In this document: positions 46,212 through 54,985 of the stretch, in pieces
Layout: each line of letters begins with the position of its first letter
How positions within the stretch are numbered: the first letter of the stretch is position 1
Assembly: GCA_031284585.1 (NCBI GenBank)
Contig: JAITXT010000009.1
Span: 44,309 to 108,308 of the forward strand
Direction of reading: 5' to 3'
DNA from: Acholeplasmatales bacterium
GTDB taxonomy: Bacteria; Bacillota_I; Bacilli_A; Acholeplasmatales; Acholeplasmataceae
DNA: 64,000 nucleotides
Program-made: the position numbers and the translations under genes
The notes under the pieces: generated by a model
Told to the model about the DNA's origin: nothing
Seen by the model: the letters and a program-made list of their open reading frames with translations, nothing else
Database searches by the model: none

Positions 46212-46320
46212 ATTTTATATCCTTTATTATTAATTATAATATCTTTTATAAATATAATTTAAAAATAACATACAAATGAGTCTCTTACAAGTTTTTTATT
46301 CTCAAAAATCATTTTGATAA

Positions 46321-46348
46321 TTTGAAACTTATTAGCAAGTTTTACAAA
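46321..46348. promoter_or_regulatory. Inverted repeat in the shared GH20/GH1-GH16 control region
   Basis: AAACTT (46325-46330) and AAGTTT (46337-46342) form an inverted repeat with a 6-base spacer, flanked by TTTG and CAAA further out. It lies centrally between the divergent symporter and GH16 genes and could be a shared operator. The evidence is only symmetry and position. Confidence 0.35.
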
Positions 46349-46438
46349 TTAATTATATTATTATGATATACTTATTATATCAAACTATTAATTTGAATTA
46401 AATTTATCTGAATTTATGAAGTTAATTAAGGAGAAAAC

Positions 46439-47494
46439 ATGAAAAAATTTGATTGGTTTAAAACTCTAATAATCGTAGAAACAATTGCAATTGTAGTAAT
46501 TTTTATAGGAACTTTATTTAAATCTTTTCAAGGAGAACCTCTGCCCGCAGAAAAAAGTTTAAACCGAGATTTTACTCTTGTTTTTCAAGATGAATTTGAT
46601 GGTTTAACTCTAGATTTACTTAGATGGAAGATTGAAGATTTTTCTGGAAATAATAATTTACGAAGAGCTGGTTACTATTCAAAAGACAATGTTTTTCTTC
46701 AAAATGGAAATTTAGTTATTAGGACAAACTATTCTACTTCAAATAACAAAGAGGGATGGTATACAGGTTGGATAGAAAGTAGTGTTAATGTTAATCAAAA
46801 AAACGATATCGAAGGATATCAAGGATTTAATTCCCGAGGAGGATATTTTGAGATTCGAGCTCAAGTTCCAGATTCTATTGGGATTTGGAGTGCTTTTTGG
46901 ATGATGCCAGACAATAATAACTATGGATCTGATAAAGATATTTTAAGCAGTGCAGAAGATGGAGCGGAAATAGATATTATGGAGTCACCTTACGCATACT
47001 TAGGATCAATTATGAAAGAAAAAGTCACTCCAGTTGTGCATGCTGATGAATTCTATTCTTCAACTTGGTATAATGATGATAGTGTAAAAATAGTTACTAA
47101 TGAAAATGGAACCGATAAATATTTTTATGAATATTTAAAATCATATAGTGGAAGAACTTATTATGTTCCTAAACTTTATACTTCAATGCATACTTATGGA
47201 GTAGATTGGTATATTGACGATATTGATGATTCAAATAGTTACTTGAGATTTTATGTCGATGATCGCATGACTTTTGAAATTAATTCTGACTGGAATATAA
47301 AGCAATTAAATAGAGTAATTAAAATGTCTATTCCTAAAGTTTCCGAGTATTTGTTATTAACGGTTGAAGTAGGAGGAACCAGTGAAAATGGCGTTATTAC
47401 GCCTGGTTCATGGTGTGGAGACCCTAACAAAAATGACAAGTCAAAGAATTACGACTTTTTAGTAGACTATGTAAGAGTTTATAAAAGAAACTAA
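46439..47494 (+). CDS. GH16 family endo-beta-glucanase, membrane-anchored
   Basis: The 351-residue protein has an N-terminal signal anchor (about 8-27, no lipobox) and then a GH16 jelly roll: DEFDGLTLDLLRWKIE, GYFEIRAQVPDSIGIWSAFWMMP, and the catalytic E177-I-D179-I-M-E182 in GAEIDIMES. This single-file ExDxxE pattern (with the extra Met) marks laminarinase/1,3(4)-glucanase types. It should cut beta-glucan outside the cell, and the divergent symporter plus GH1 could then take up and hydrolyse the products. AAGGAG lies 7 bases before the ATG. Confidence 0.92.
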   Translation: MKKFDWFKTLIIVETIAIVVIFIGTLFKSFQGEPLPAEKSLNRDFTLVFQDEFDGLTLDLLRWKIEDFSGNNNLRRAGYYSKDNVFLQNGNLVIRTNYSTSNNKEGWYTGWIESSVNVNQKNDIEGYQGFNSRGGYFEIRAQVPDSIGIWSAFWMMPDNNNYGSDKDILSSAEDGAEIDIMESPYAYLGSIMKEKVTPVVHADEFYSSTWYNDDSVKIVTNENGTDKYFYEYLKSYSGRTYYVPKLYTSMHTYGVDWYIDDIDDSNSYLRFYVDDRMTFEINSDWNIKQLNRVIKMSIPKVSEYLLLTVEVGGTSENGVITPGSWCGDPNKNDKSKNYDFLVDYVRVYKRN

Positions 47495-48618
47495 TTTTCT
47501 AATGATTGTTTTTTCGTATTAGAATCTTTTTGCAATTTATAATTAATTAATAAATATATACCAGTAAAAAAACTTAAAATAGCTGTAATTTTAAAAACTC
47601 TTTTTTGCTTAACTTCTAAGTTTTCAAATTGTGTTAAATTATTAATGTTTTCAACTTTATTGATTAATATAATCATAGCACCAATATAAATGAAAGAAAT
47701 AAAACAAAATAGACCTAATAAGTTACCTACGGGATTCTTTGCAAAGAAGAGAGGAACCACACTAAGTAAAATCATACCTGTGAATATTGAAGATACTTTA
47801 AACCAAAATACTATTCTATTTTCATAAGTCTTTATAGTTTCTTCTGGTTTAATTTTAAAAATCAAAGAGAATATATAATAATTTAAGAAAGTTAAACCGT
47901 ATAAAGCAAAGATAAGTGGAATAAAATGGAATGGATAAGGAATAAAAATATTTAAATCTTCAGCAATCTGTAACCTAGTCATATACGCAAAACTATATCC
48001 TGCAAGTTGGCTACCAATCATAGCTATACTAGCTGTTAAAACACTAACCATTAAAGCATTAATAGAATATTTCATATGGGGTTCAAATTGTTTAGTTTTA
48101 ATAAAATAAATAGGAATAAAAAATAATAGCATATGAGTTATTAATGTCTGCAAATTAATAACATGAAATAATGGAAAATGACCATCAATATTGTCAGGAG
48201 AAATAAAAGTTAAAAAAGCTGCTGAAATTGCAATTCCAAATAAATAGTTTTTTAAGAATTCACCTATTTTAGATTCTTTTTTTAAAGAAACTAAAAATAA
48301 CGTGATAACAGAAACCCAAACATTAATAGCACATAATTCAAAAGAAATTATTTTAAGAAAATTCAATTCTTTAAAAGGAGTATTATAAACATATAACTCT
48401 TTTGAAGTATCAAAAATAATTCTAAAAACCTCTAGTACAACTAAAATTACTGCAAAAATAATATTTTTTATCTTTATATTACTGGTTTTACGAGCAAAAA
48501 CAAAAAATAAAATTAAAAAAACCGCAATATTTGCGAGCAAAATATAGATATGATTTATATTAAACTTATATTCCTTTAAATAATTACTGTACCCATCTAA
48601 CCATAAATATTTTTCCAT
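47491..48618 (-). CDS. YwaF/TIGR02206-like multi-pass membrane protein
   Basis: The 375-residue protein has about ten membrane helices and conserved-looking loops such as FELCAINVWVSVITL and FHVINLQTLITHMLLFFIPIYF, which match the YwaF-type family of unknown function in Bacillota. The C-terminus (about 320-375) carries two further hydrophobic parts and a basic tail. The gene converges on GH16 with a 4-base overlap of the stops. Confidence 0.75.
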   Translation of the reverse strand: MEKYLWLDGYSNYLKEYKFNINHIYILLANIAVFLILFFVFARKTSNIKIKNIIFAVILVVLEVFRIIFDTSKELYVYNTPFKELNFLKIISFELCAINVWVSVITLFLVSLKKESKIGEFLKNYLFGIAISAAFLTFISPDNIDGHFPLFHVINLQTLITHMLLFFIPIYFIKTKQFEPHMKYSINALMVSVLTASIAMIGSQLAGYSFAYMTRLQIAEDLNIFIPYPFHFIPLIFALYGLTFLNYYIFSLIFKIKPEETIKTYENRIVFWFKVSSIFTGMILLSVVPLFFAKNPVGNLLGLFCFISFIYIGAMIILINKVENINNLTQFENLEVKQKRVFKITAILSFFTGIYLLINYKLQKDSNTKKQSLEN

Positions 48619-48658
48619 CTTAAACCCCTCCAGTTTTCTATATTTTTAAATTATAAAT

Positions 48659-49552
48659 TTAATTTTCTATATTAAACAACTCAATAATTTCTTTATAAAT
48701 ACAAAGCTCATGGTAAACTTTATCTATCATAGAATCATTAACTTTTTCATTAATACTAAACTCAAATGAATCATGGTAACTATTAACCCCAAAATACAAA
48801 GTATCATCTATTAGAGAAAAACAGATTAAACTCTTATATTTATCTTCAAATTCAATTAATTTATCAAAGATATCTATAGATACTATTTCAGGAATACTTT
48901 TCCCAGGAGATACAAATATTTGAAATTTTTTATTAAATTTTAAATTAGAAGTAAATATTTCTTCAAGTTTTGATTCTTTTGAAAAGGAATGATGTTTTAC
49001 CTTTAAGATTTGATGATAATTAACTTTTAATTTGTATTTCACCCAAATACCAGAAAAATATGTTTCATAAAAACTATTTCCAGAAGAATCTACTGAAGAT
49101 ACCTGCAAAGTTATCTCCGAAGAAATAAATTTAATTCCTTGATAAGTTCCTGAAATATAGTCCTCTAAAATAGTGTTATCTGGTTTCTTTAATAAAGTGG
49201 AATCAAGGACATCTTGAATATCGAAAAAAGAAACTGAAGAATAAGTAGAGTCACCATAAATACTTTGAAGTAAGAAAGGAATCAATTCATTTTTAACAAT
49301 TTCGGAATATGATTTCCTATTTTTAGAAGATAGCAAAATTACAATAATGCCAGAAACTATAAATAAAAAAGAAAAAAATCCAAGTATAATTAATAGAGCA
49401 TTTATTCTCCCAAGACCCACAATATTTGCTACTATAGATAAAATCCCTAGTGCAACAAGAGCGAATCCAATTGATTTTATTTTTTCTGATTTTTTAAGTA
49501 ATTCTAGTCTTTTTATTTCCAAGATAGAATTATTAATATTATTTTCATTCAT
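48659..49552 (-). CDS. DUF3137-like membrane protein
   Basis: The 297-residue protein has two adjacent membrane helices at about 29-75 followed by a soluble domain. The soluble part has the DUF3137 order: a segment before the domain with YSEIVKNELIPFLLQSIYG, then SFFDIQDVLDSTLL, DYISGTYQGIKFISSEITLQ, a FSGIWVKYKLK strand and the C-terminal VSIDIFDKLIEFEDKY ... LYFGVNSYHDSFEF. Function unknown. The RNA element and transporter genes to its right are divergent from it. Confidence 0.75.
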   Translation of the reverse strand: MNENNINNSILEIKRLELLKKSEKIKSIGFALVALGILSIVANIVGLGRINALLIILGFFSFLFIVSGIIVILLSSKNRKSYSEIVKNELIPFLLQSIYGDSTYSSVSFFDIQDVLDSTLLKKPDNTILEDYISGTYQGIKFISSEITLQVSSVDSSGNSFYETYFSGIWVKYKLKVNYHQILKVKHHSFSKESKLEEIFTSNLKFNKKFQIFVSPGKSIPEIVSIDIFDKLIEFEDKYKSLICFSLIDDTLYFGVNSYHDSFEFSINEKVNDSMIDKVYHELCIYKEIIELFNIEN

Positions 49553-49691
49553 TTATAAAATATTCCTTAAATATAAAAATTTAATTATTACTACAATAAT
49601 AGTATACAAAATTTTATCAATAAAAATATATATTTAAACCAAAGAGATTTATTTAGTATAGAAAAATGATAGATCAATAATCATAAAATAA

Positions 49692-49765
49692 ACGAATTTT
49701 TTAGGTTTCCATCGAAAAATTAGCCGATTTATTGGAATTTTTCAATTGATAAGCCGAAATATTAA
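49692..49765. repeat. AT-rich inverted repeat block between DUF3137 gene and lysine riboswitch
   Basis: GAAAAATT and AATTTTTC (about 49712-49739) form a perfect 8-bp inverted repeat around an AGCCGATTTATTGG spacer, and a related TAAGCCGAAATATT follows. It matches no feature I know; it could be an operator or a relic of the short repeats seen near the DUF4143 genes. Confidence 0.3.
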
Positions 49766-49785
49766 TAATTTATTTCATCTTATTG

Positions 49786-49791
49786 TATACT
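49786..49791 (+). promoter_or_regulatory. -10 box before the lysine riboswitch
   Basis: TATACT lies 16 bases upstream of the aptamer start; transcription would then begin at about 49798, just before the P1 stem. No convincing -35 box. Confidence 0.45.
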
Positions 49792-49801
49792 ATTACATAA
49801 A

Positions 49802-49958
49802 CAAAAAGAGGTTGCATAGTAAATTAGTAATTTGCGGAGGAGACATCCAGTGAAACAAATGAAAGGTAATCTATGCCGAATGCGATGTCAGGCATGACAT
49901 TAGCATGGGACTATACAAAACATGTATGGTACTCCTACTTAAGAGTAGAGGAGCTTTG
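49802..49958 (+). promoter_or_regulatory. Lysine riboswitch (L box) aptamer
   Basis: The order of conserved blocks matches the lysine riboswitch: AGAGGTTGC at the 5' side, TTAGTA turn, the GGAGGAGACATCC hairpin, AGTGAAA, AGGTAATCTATGCCGAATGC, closing GCATGGGACTATAC, GTATGGTACTCCTAC, GAGTAG and GAGGAGCTTT at the 3' side. P1 can pair AAAG (49805-49808) with CTTT (49954-49957). The genes downstream encode an amino-acid ABC importer of the polar/basic class, which fits lysine. Confidence 0.93.
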
Positions 49959-50010
49959 ATTAATTTATCAATATAAATTCATTTAAAGTATCTTCTTAGA
50001 TACTTTTTTT
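49959..50010 (+). terminator. Riboswitch expression platform with intrinsic terminator
   Basis: A terminator hairpin AAAGTATCT/AGATACTTT (49985-50006) with T tail lies 20 bases before the start codon. The competing antiterminator pairs AATTTAT (49962-49968) with ATAAATT (49973-49979) and can extend by CTTT (49954-49957) with AAAG (49985-49988), using both the P1 3' strand and the terminator 5' arm. Lysine binding should thus favour P1 and termination. Confidence 0.85.
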
Positions 50011-50030
50011 GTTGAAAAAAGGAGAAAAAA

Positions 50031-50867
50031 ATGAAAAAAATTTTAGTTTTATTATTAGGTATGAGTGTTCTGTTTTTCCTAAATTCATGTGTGGAAAGCA
50101 AAAATGAAGAAGAACTTGTTGTTGGATTAGAAGCATCCTATCCACCATTTAATTTTACTGAATTAGAAAAAACAGAATCAAATGTTGAAATTGCTAATTT
50201 AGAAGGGGCTTACGTAGATGGCTATGATGTTCAAATAGCTAAAATAATTGCTTCTAGTTTAAAAAGAAAACTAGTTATTAAACAAATAGTATGGGAAGCA
50301 TTAGTCCTTGCACTAAATAACAAAGAAATAGATTTAATTATTGCAGGAATGAGTCCAACAGAAGATAGAAAACAAGAAGTTTCTTTTTCAAGTGCTTATT
50401 ACACTTCAACCCATGTAGCAATCGTTTTAAATAATAGTAAATTAAAAGGTGCCACGACACTTGAAGCTTTTGCTAATAAAACTGGAGTAGGACAAATTGA
50501 AACAATTTATGCAACTCTAGTTCAAAGTTTATCCGTTCCACCATATAATTGTACTGTCCTTCCAGTAATGGATACTGTACCATTAATAATTAATGCAATT
50601 TTAAATGGGGTTGCTGATTTTACAATAGTTGAAAAACCTGTTGCTCTAGGATACATTATCAATAATCCAAATCTAGCGTTAGCACTTGATGTTAATCCAT
50701 CTATCAACTTATTCAATGTAGGTGAAAGTGACCGTGATGTTTCAATTGCAGTCAGAAAAAGTGAAACTTCATTATTAAAAGAAATCAATAAAATCCTTTC
50801 ATCATTATCTTTAGATGTAAGGAACCATTTAATGGATGCAGCAATAAATAAGAGTAGTAAAGAATAA
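50031..50867 (+). CDS. Amino-acid ABC transporter substrate-binding lipoprotein, probably lysine
   Basis: The 278-residue lipoprotein has a signal peptide with lipobox FLNSC (Cys about 20) and a bacterial SBP family 3 fold: LVVGLEASYPPFNFTE, GYDVQIAKIIASSL, LIIAGMSPTEDRKQEVSFSSAYY. This layout is standard for polar and basic amino-acid receptors. The lysine riboswitch directly upstream supports lysine as the ligand. AAGGAG is well placed. It is followed by permease and ATPase genes one or two bases apart, so the importer is complete. Confidence 0.92.
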   Translation: MKKILVLLLGMSVLFFLNSCVESKNEEELVVGLEASYPPFNFTELEKTESNVEIANLEGAYVDGYDVQIAKIIASSLKRKLVIKQIVWEALVLALNNKEIDLIIAGMSPTEDRKQEVSFSSAYYTSTHVAIVLNNSKLKGATTLEAFANKTGVGQIETIYATLVQSLSVPPYNCTVLPVMDTVPLIINAILNGVADFTIVEKPVALGYIINNPNLALALDVNPSINLFNVGESDRDVSIAVRKSETSLLKEINKILSSLSLDVRNHLMDAAINKSSKE

Positions 50868-50868
50868 A

Positions 50869-51903
50869 GTGAAGTATATTTTTAAATATATTAAAAAATT
50901 TATCGTTAAAATATTCAAAACAATTAGTTATTTGATTGATATATCAATAGGAAATTTGTTAGTTACCTTATTTAAAATTAAAGAGATTAATGCTAAGAAA
51001 GAACTTTTAAAAAAAGTTAGAAAACTAGTTTATTCTCTTTTAGTATTAATAATGATAATCTACAATGCTTTTTTTAGCGACTATATTTTCCTAGACTATA
51101 CAATAGGTTATATATTTAAATTAATTGTTTATCTTGCCTCATTTATCAAAGATGTAAAAATAGCAGCTATTTTTATTAAATATAGTACACTATTATGGAA
51201 AGGAATCAAAGTAACTCTACATCTATCAATAATTGGAACATTAATTGGTCTCTTAATTGCTCTATTATTTTCTCTTATTTTAAATATAAGAGTAACTAAA
51301 AAGACAAATAGAGTCTTAAAAATAATAATAAATTCATCTAAAGGTTTTGTTAAACTTTATGTTACTGTTATTAGGGGAACTCCTATGATGATACAAGCTA
51401 TGGTTTTTTTCTATGGTGTATATACATTTTATAAATGGGATCCCTTAACAGCGGCTATCTTTACAGTTTCTATAAATACTGCTTCTTATCTAACTGAAAT
51501 TCTTCGAGGAGGAATTAATGCTATCGATAAAGGACAAATGGAAGCATCAAGGGCTCTTGGCTTAACCTATACAGATTCTCTCTTATATATAATATATCCT
51601 CAAGCAATTAAAAATTCCATGCCAGCTTTTGGAAATGAACTTATCATAAATGTCAAAGATACCTCTGTACTAAGCGTTATTATGGTCACAGACTTATACC
51701 GTGTAGCAACCATTGCTGCTGCAAATACATTTGATATTTTTAATACTTATTTACTTGCTGCTATCCTATATTTAATCTTAACCTATAGTCTAACTATTCT
51801 AACGAGATTTATTGAAAAGAAACTAAAGTTAAAAGAAATTAGTATTCCAACAAGTGCTAACTATACCGAGGTCAGCCTGACCATGCCATCAAAGGAAATC
51901 TAA
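50869..51903 (+). CDS. Amino-acid ABC transporter permease, probably lysine
   Basis: The 344-residue permease starts with GTG, 2 bases after the binding-protein stop. An unusual N-terminal extension (about residues 1-110) adds two hydrophobic segments before the usual HisM-type domain: TLWKGIKVTLHLSIIGTLIGLLIALL, KLYVTVIRGTPMMIQAMVFFYG and the EAA loop EILRGGINAIDKGQMEASRALGL. The core of about 220 residues is complete. The extension is basic and AT-rich and not needed in typical members. Confidence 0.92.
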   Translation: MKYIFKYIKKFIVKIFKTISYLIDISIGNLLVTLFKIKEINAKKELLKKVRKLVYSLLVLIMIIYNAFFSDYIFLDYTIGYIFKLIVYLASFIKDVKIAAIFIKYSTLLWKGIKVTLHLSIIGTLIGLLIALLFSLILNIRVTKKTNRVLKIIINSSKGFVKLYVTVIRGTPMMIQAMVFFYGVYTFYKWDPLTAAIFTVSINTASYLTEILRGGINAIDKGQMEASRALGLTYTDSLLYIIYPQAIKNSMPAFGNELIINVKDTSVLSVIMVTDLYRVATIAAANTFDIFNTYLLAAILYLILTYSLTILTRFIEKKLKLKEISIPTSANYTEVSLTMPSKEI

Positions 51904-51905
51904 AT

Positions 51906-52634
51906 ATGGAAAAAATTTTAATTTTAAAAGATATTAAAAAATCTTTCAATGGAATAGAAATCTTAAAAGGAATAAATCTTTCTGTGAACGAAGGAGAGAT
52001 TCTAACAATCATAGGTTCTAGCGGTTCAGGAAAATCTACTTTGTTACGCTCTATTAATTGTTTAGAAGAAATTGATTCTGGCAGTATTTTCTTTAAAGGA
52101 AAAAATATCCTTGAGAATAGTCAAAATATTAATCTTATCAGGACAAAAATAGGACTTGTTTTTCAAAACTTTAATCTTTTTGAAAATTTGAATGTTTTAG
52201 ATAATTGTACGATTGCGCAGAGAAAAGTTCTTAAAAAAAATCAACAAGATTCAATTGAAACCGCAATTATAAATCTAACTAAAGTTCATCTTGAAGATTA
52301 TATTTATAGACCAACTACTACTTTATCAGGTGGAGAGAAACAACGAGTTGCAATCGCAAGACTTCTTTCCATGGATCCAGATATCCTTCTTTTTGATGAA
52401 CCGACAAGTGCTCTTGATCCATTAATGGTTCATGAAGTCTTAGAGACTATAAAAGACATTTCTAAATTAGGGAAAACGATGATAATTGTGACCCATGAAC
52501 TAAAGTTTGCAAAAGAAATATCAGATAAAGTAGCTTATATTGATAATGGTCTGATTCTTGAATATGGAACATGCAAAGAAGTATTTGAAAATCCAAAAAA
52601 TGAAAAAACAAAAGAATTTTTAAGTAAAATATAA
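51906..52634 (+). CDS. Amino-acid ABC transporter ATPase, probably lysine
   Basis: The 242-residue ATPase powers the importer. Walker A GSSGSGKST (about 36-44), Q-loop VFQNFNLFENL, signature LSGGEKQRVAIARLL, Walker B ILLFDEPTSALDPLM and switch His VTHELKF are complete. This is the GlnQ/HisP type and is the last gene of the riboswitch operon. It converges on the ABC-2 permease gene with only 10 bases between. Confidence 0.95.
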   Translation: MEKILILKDIKKSFNGIEILKGINLSVNEGEILTIIGSSGSGKSTLLRSINCLEEIDSGSIFFKGKNILENSQNINLIRTKIGLVFQNFNLFENLNVLDNCTIAQRKVLKKNQQDSIETAIINLTKVHLEDYIYRPTTTLSGGEKQRVAIARLLSMDPDILLFDEPTSALDPLMVHEVLETIKDISKLGKTMIIVTHELKFAKEISDKVAYIDNGLILEYGTCKEVFENPKNEKTKEFLSKI

Positions 52635-52644
52635 AGTAATTAAA

Positions 52645-53517
52645 CTATTTCTTTATCTTTTTAGATATTACTAAGACCGAAAGAAATAAAAATATGAGTG
52701 CAATAACAAACGAATAAATAATTTTCATAAAAGGATTTAAATCGAGTCCTAGAATATTTATTTCATTTGCTCCTAAAGTTTTCCATAATTCTTCAAGATT
52801 TTCCTTTGGAATATTCATAAGCTCAAGTGAATCTGTAATCATTACTCTTTTAAGAATCACTTGCATATGTGTAAATGGAATTAGTCCCGCAACACTATTC
52901 ATAGATGGAGAGAATAATGAAAGTGGCATATATATTCCACATGTAAAACCAACAAGTGTTCCAACTATTCCAGTAAAAGGACTAGAAGCAGATGGAGTAG
53001 TAAATAAACTCATTGGAAATAATAGAATCATAGATGTAATAATTGTATAAAGAAATAAAATTAAAGGAACAATCACGAAGGTACCAAAAGAAAAAAAGTG
53101 TGAAGTTGAGATTCCTATATATAAGTATATGAAAACCCAAAGGATTAAAGTAATAAGGAAACTTGATAAAACTGCAGCTATTACATATCCTAAGATAATT
53201 TTTACTCTACTTACAGGAGAAACTAGAATACCTTGAAGTTTTGATTCATACTGATCCATTACAAAACTATTAAGTCCACCAGAGACTGTTCCAATTATAG
53301 AAATAATTAATACTCCACCTAGTATATCACTATCTACTAGAAAAGTTATTTGGTCAATTGGTATATTTACACTTACTCCATTAATGATATTTTGTCCTAA
53401 TACTAAAAAATATAATAAAAACATAATTAAAGAAGATAAGAGAGAAAAGAAGATAGTTGATTTAGATCTAATAAAAATCAAGAAATTTCTTTTAATGAGA
53501 GAATATAAAGTATACAT
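52645..53517 (-). CDS. ABC-2 type exporter permease
   Basis: The 290-residue membrane protein has six helices (about 12-40, 60-82, 105-135, 140-165, 175-200, 262-287) and the ABC-2 middle GFTCGIYMPLSLFSPSMNSVAGLIPFTHM. It overlaps the ATPase gene at TAATG. ABC-2 exporters of this kind move drugs, lipids or polysaccharide. The cargo is unknown. Confidence 0.88.
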   Translation of the reverse strand: MYTLYSLIKRNFLIFIRSKSTIFFSLLSSLIMFLLYFLVLGQNIINGVSVNIPIDQITFLVDSDILGGVLIISIIGTVSGGLNSFVMDQYESKLQGILVSPVSRVKIILGYVIAAVLSSFLITLILWVFIYLYIGISTSHFFSFGTFVIVPLILFLYTIITSMILLFPMSLFTTPSASSPFTGIVGTLVGFTCGIYMPLSLFSPSMNSVAGLIPFTHMQVILKRVMITDSLELMNIPKENLEELWKTLGANEINILGLDLNPFMKIIYSFVIALIFLFLSVLVISKKIKK

Positions 53518-54413
53518 TATTTACCACCTACAGCACGAATAAATACATCATCCATATTGCCTTTTTTAACTTCTAAATTTTTGATAATATCTTTATTATC
53601 ACTTATTATTTTGATTGAATCTTCTGAATCTTTAATAGATATTTCAAAAATATCATTTTTTTGAGAATAAAGAAAATTATTTAATTCAAGATACTTTTTA
53701 AATATTATAGGTTCATTAGTTTCAATGATGACAGTATCAAAACTATATCTCTCTTTCAAGGAGAGGGGAGAACCTTCACAAACAACAATACCTTTATCAA
53801 TGATAACAATTGTATCTGCTAGAGCAGCTTCTTCCATGTAATGAGTTGTTAAGAATAAAGTAGTATTAAATTTCACTTGAAGGTCTTTTAGAATTTTCCA
53901 TACTAATACTCTTGTTTCAGGGTCAAGACCAGTAGTAGGCTCGTCTAAAAATAAGATTTTAGGATTTGTAAATAATGATCTTCCAATTTCTGCTTTTCTT
54001 TTCTGTCCACCAGATAATTTACAAAATCTTTTATTTTCAAATTCTTGAAGTTGTAATAATTCTCTTATTTCATTGTATCTTTCTTCAATTTTAGTCTTGC
54101 TTTTAATATAGAGAGAACCATAAAATAATATATTTTCTTTAACTGTTAAATTAGAATCAAAAATATTTTCTTGAAAAAGAACGCCTATATTATTTCTTAT
54201 GTATTTCGTATCAGAAGAATCATGTAAAAATACTTCTCCTGCATCTTTTTTAAGTAATGTAATTATAATATTAATAGATGTAGTTTTTCCAGCTCCATTT
54301 TTCCCAAGTAAACAAAAAAGTTCACCCTCTTTAACTGTTAGACTGATATCATTAACGGCTTTTACTTCCTTATAGTTTTTCTTTAAATTTGTTACAGTTA
54401 AAATGTTTCCCAT
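53517..54413 (-). CDS. ABC-2 type exporter ATPase
   Basis: The ATPase has Walker A GKNGAGKTT, Q-loop LFQENIFDSNL, signature LSGGQKRKAEIGRSL, Walker B ILFLDEPTTGLDPETR and switch His LTTHYMEE, which is the DrrA/CcmA branch. The C-terminal 80 residues form the small regulatory domain of this branch. I place the start at ATG 54413 (298 residues), where GGGG precedes it; ATG 54425 is possible, while the longer frame would need TTG at 54470 and adds no conserved residues. Confidence 0.9.
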   Translation of the reverse strand: MGNILTVTNLKKNYKEVKAVNDISLTVKEGELFCLLGKNGAGKTTSINIIITLLKKDAGEVFLHDSSDTKYIRNNIGVLFQENIFDSNLTVKENILFYGSLYIKSKTKIEERYNEIRELLQLQEFENKRFCKLSGGQKRKAEIGRSLFTNPKILFLDEPTTGLDPETRVLVWKILKDLQVKFNTTLFLTTHYMEEAALADTIVIIDKGIVVCEGSPLSLKERYSFDTVIIETNEPIIFKKYLELNNFLYSQKNDIFEISIKDSEDSIKIISDNKDIIKNLEVKKGNMDDVFIRAVGGK

Positions 54414-54509
54414 TGGTTTCCCCATATCTACTAAAAAAATAAATCTAGCGGCTGAAACAATAATATTCAATTTTTACTCAAATATTTAATTGTTTATATA
54501 AATTTTAAT

Positions 54510-54878
54510 TCAATGTGGTAATTCAGATAAATCTAAAACATCACAAGGAACTTCAACTTGACTTAATAGAGTATTAGATTTGTCAAGCGCTTTAATTATT
54601 ACTTTATATCTCTTGTTATAAATGACATCAATTTGTTGATCTTGATAAATTATATCAGTTGGCCGATTTTCATTTGATACATATTTAGAGTTTTGAAGAT
54701 AATAATATCTAAAATCTGCGATATTTGTAAAAGAAGTCCATAAATTATTTGGTCCTAGTTTTCTTAATTCTATAACCGTATTGTCTAAATAAAATTCAAT
54801 ATCGTAAAAAGATGCATTTTTAACTTCACTCCACCAAACCATTATTCCAAATGGTATACCTTTGTAACTACCTGTCAT
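54510..54878 (-). CDS. Small beta-rich protein of unknown function
   Basis: The 122-residue protein has a strong ribosome site (AGGAGG, 10 bases before the ATG) so it is expressed. Its pattern of alternating strands (IPFGIMVWWSEVKNASFYDIEFYL, RYKVIIKALDKSNTLLSQVEV) looks like one Fn3-type domain, the kind used as linker in surface enzymes, but it has no signal peptide. No family recognised. A standalone intracellular Fn3-like protein would be unusual. Confidence 0.6.
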   Translation of the reverse strand: MTGSYKGIPFGIMVWWSEVKNASFYDIEFYLDNTVIELRKLGPNNLWTSFTNIADFRYYYLQNSKYVSNENRPTDIIYQDQQIDVIYNKRYKVIIKALDKSNTLLSQVEVPCDVLDLSELPH

Positions 54879-54985
54879 ATTTTAATCCTCCTAAATACTA
54901 AATTTATCTACTATAAAAATTTTACCATAAATTTTATTTTTTTTTTAGATAAAATATTAAAATAATAATAGTTATTAATGATTAA

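Noticed and set aside
52645..54413. ABC-2 exporter plus small protein as a bacteriocin or lantibiotic locus
   Set aside because: No precursor peptide with leader, no modification or immunity genes; the 122-residue neighbour looks Fn3-like.
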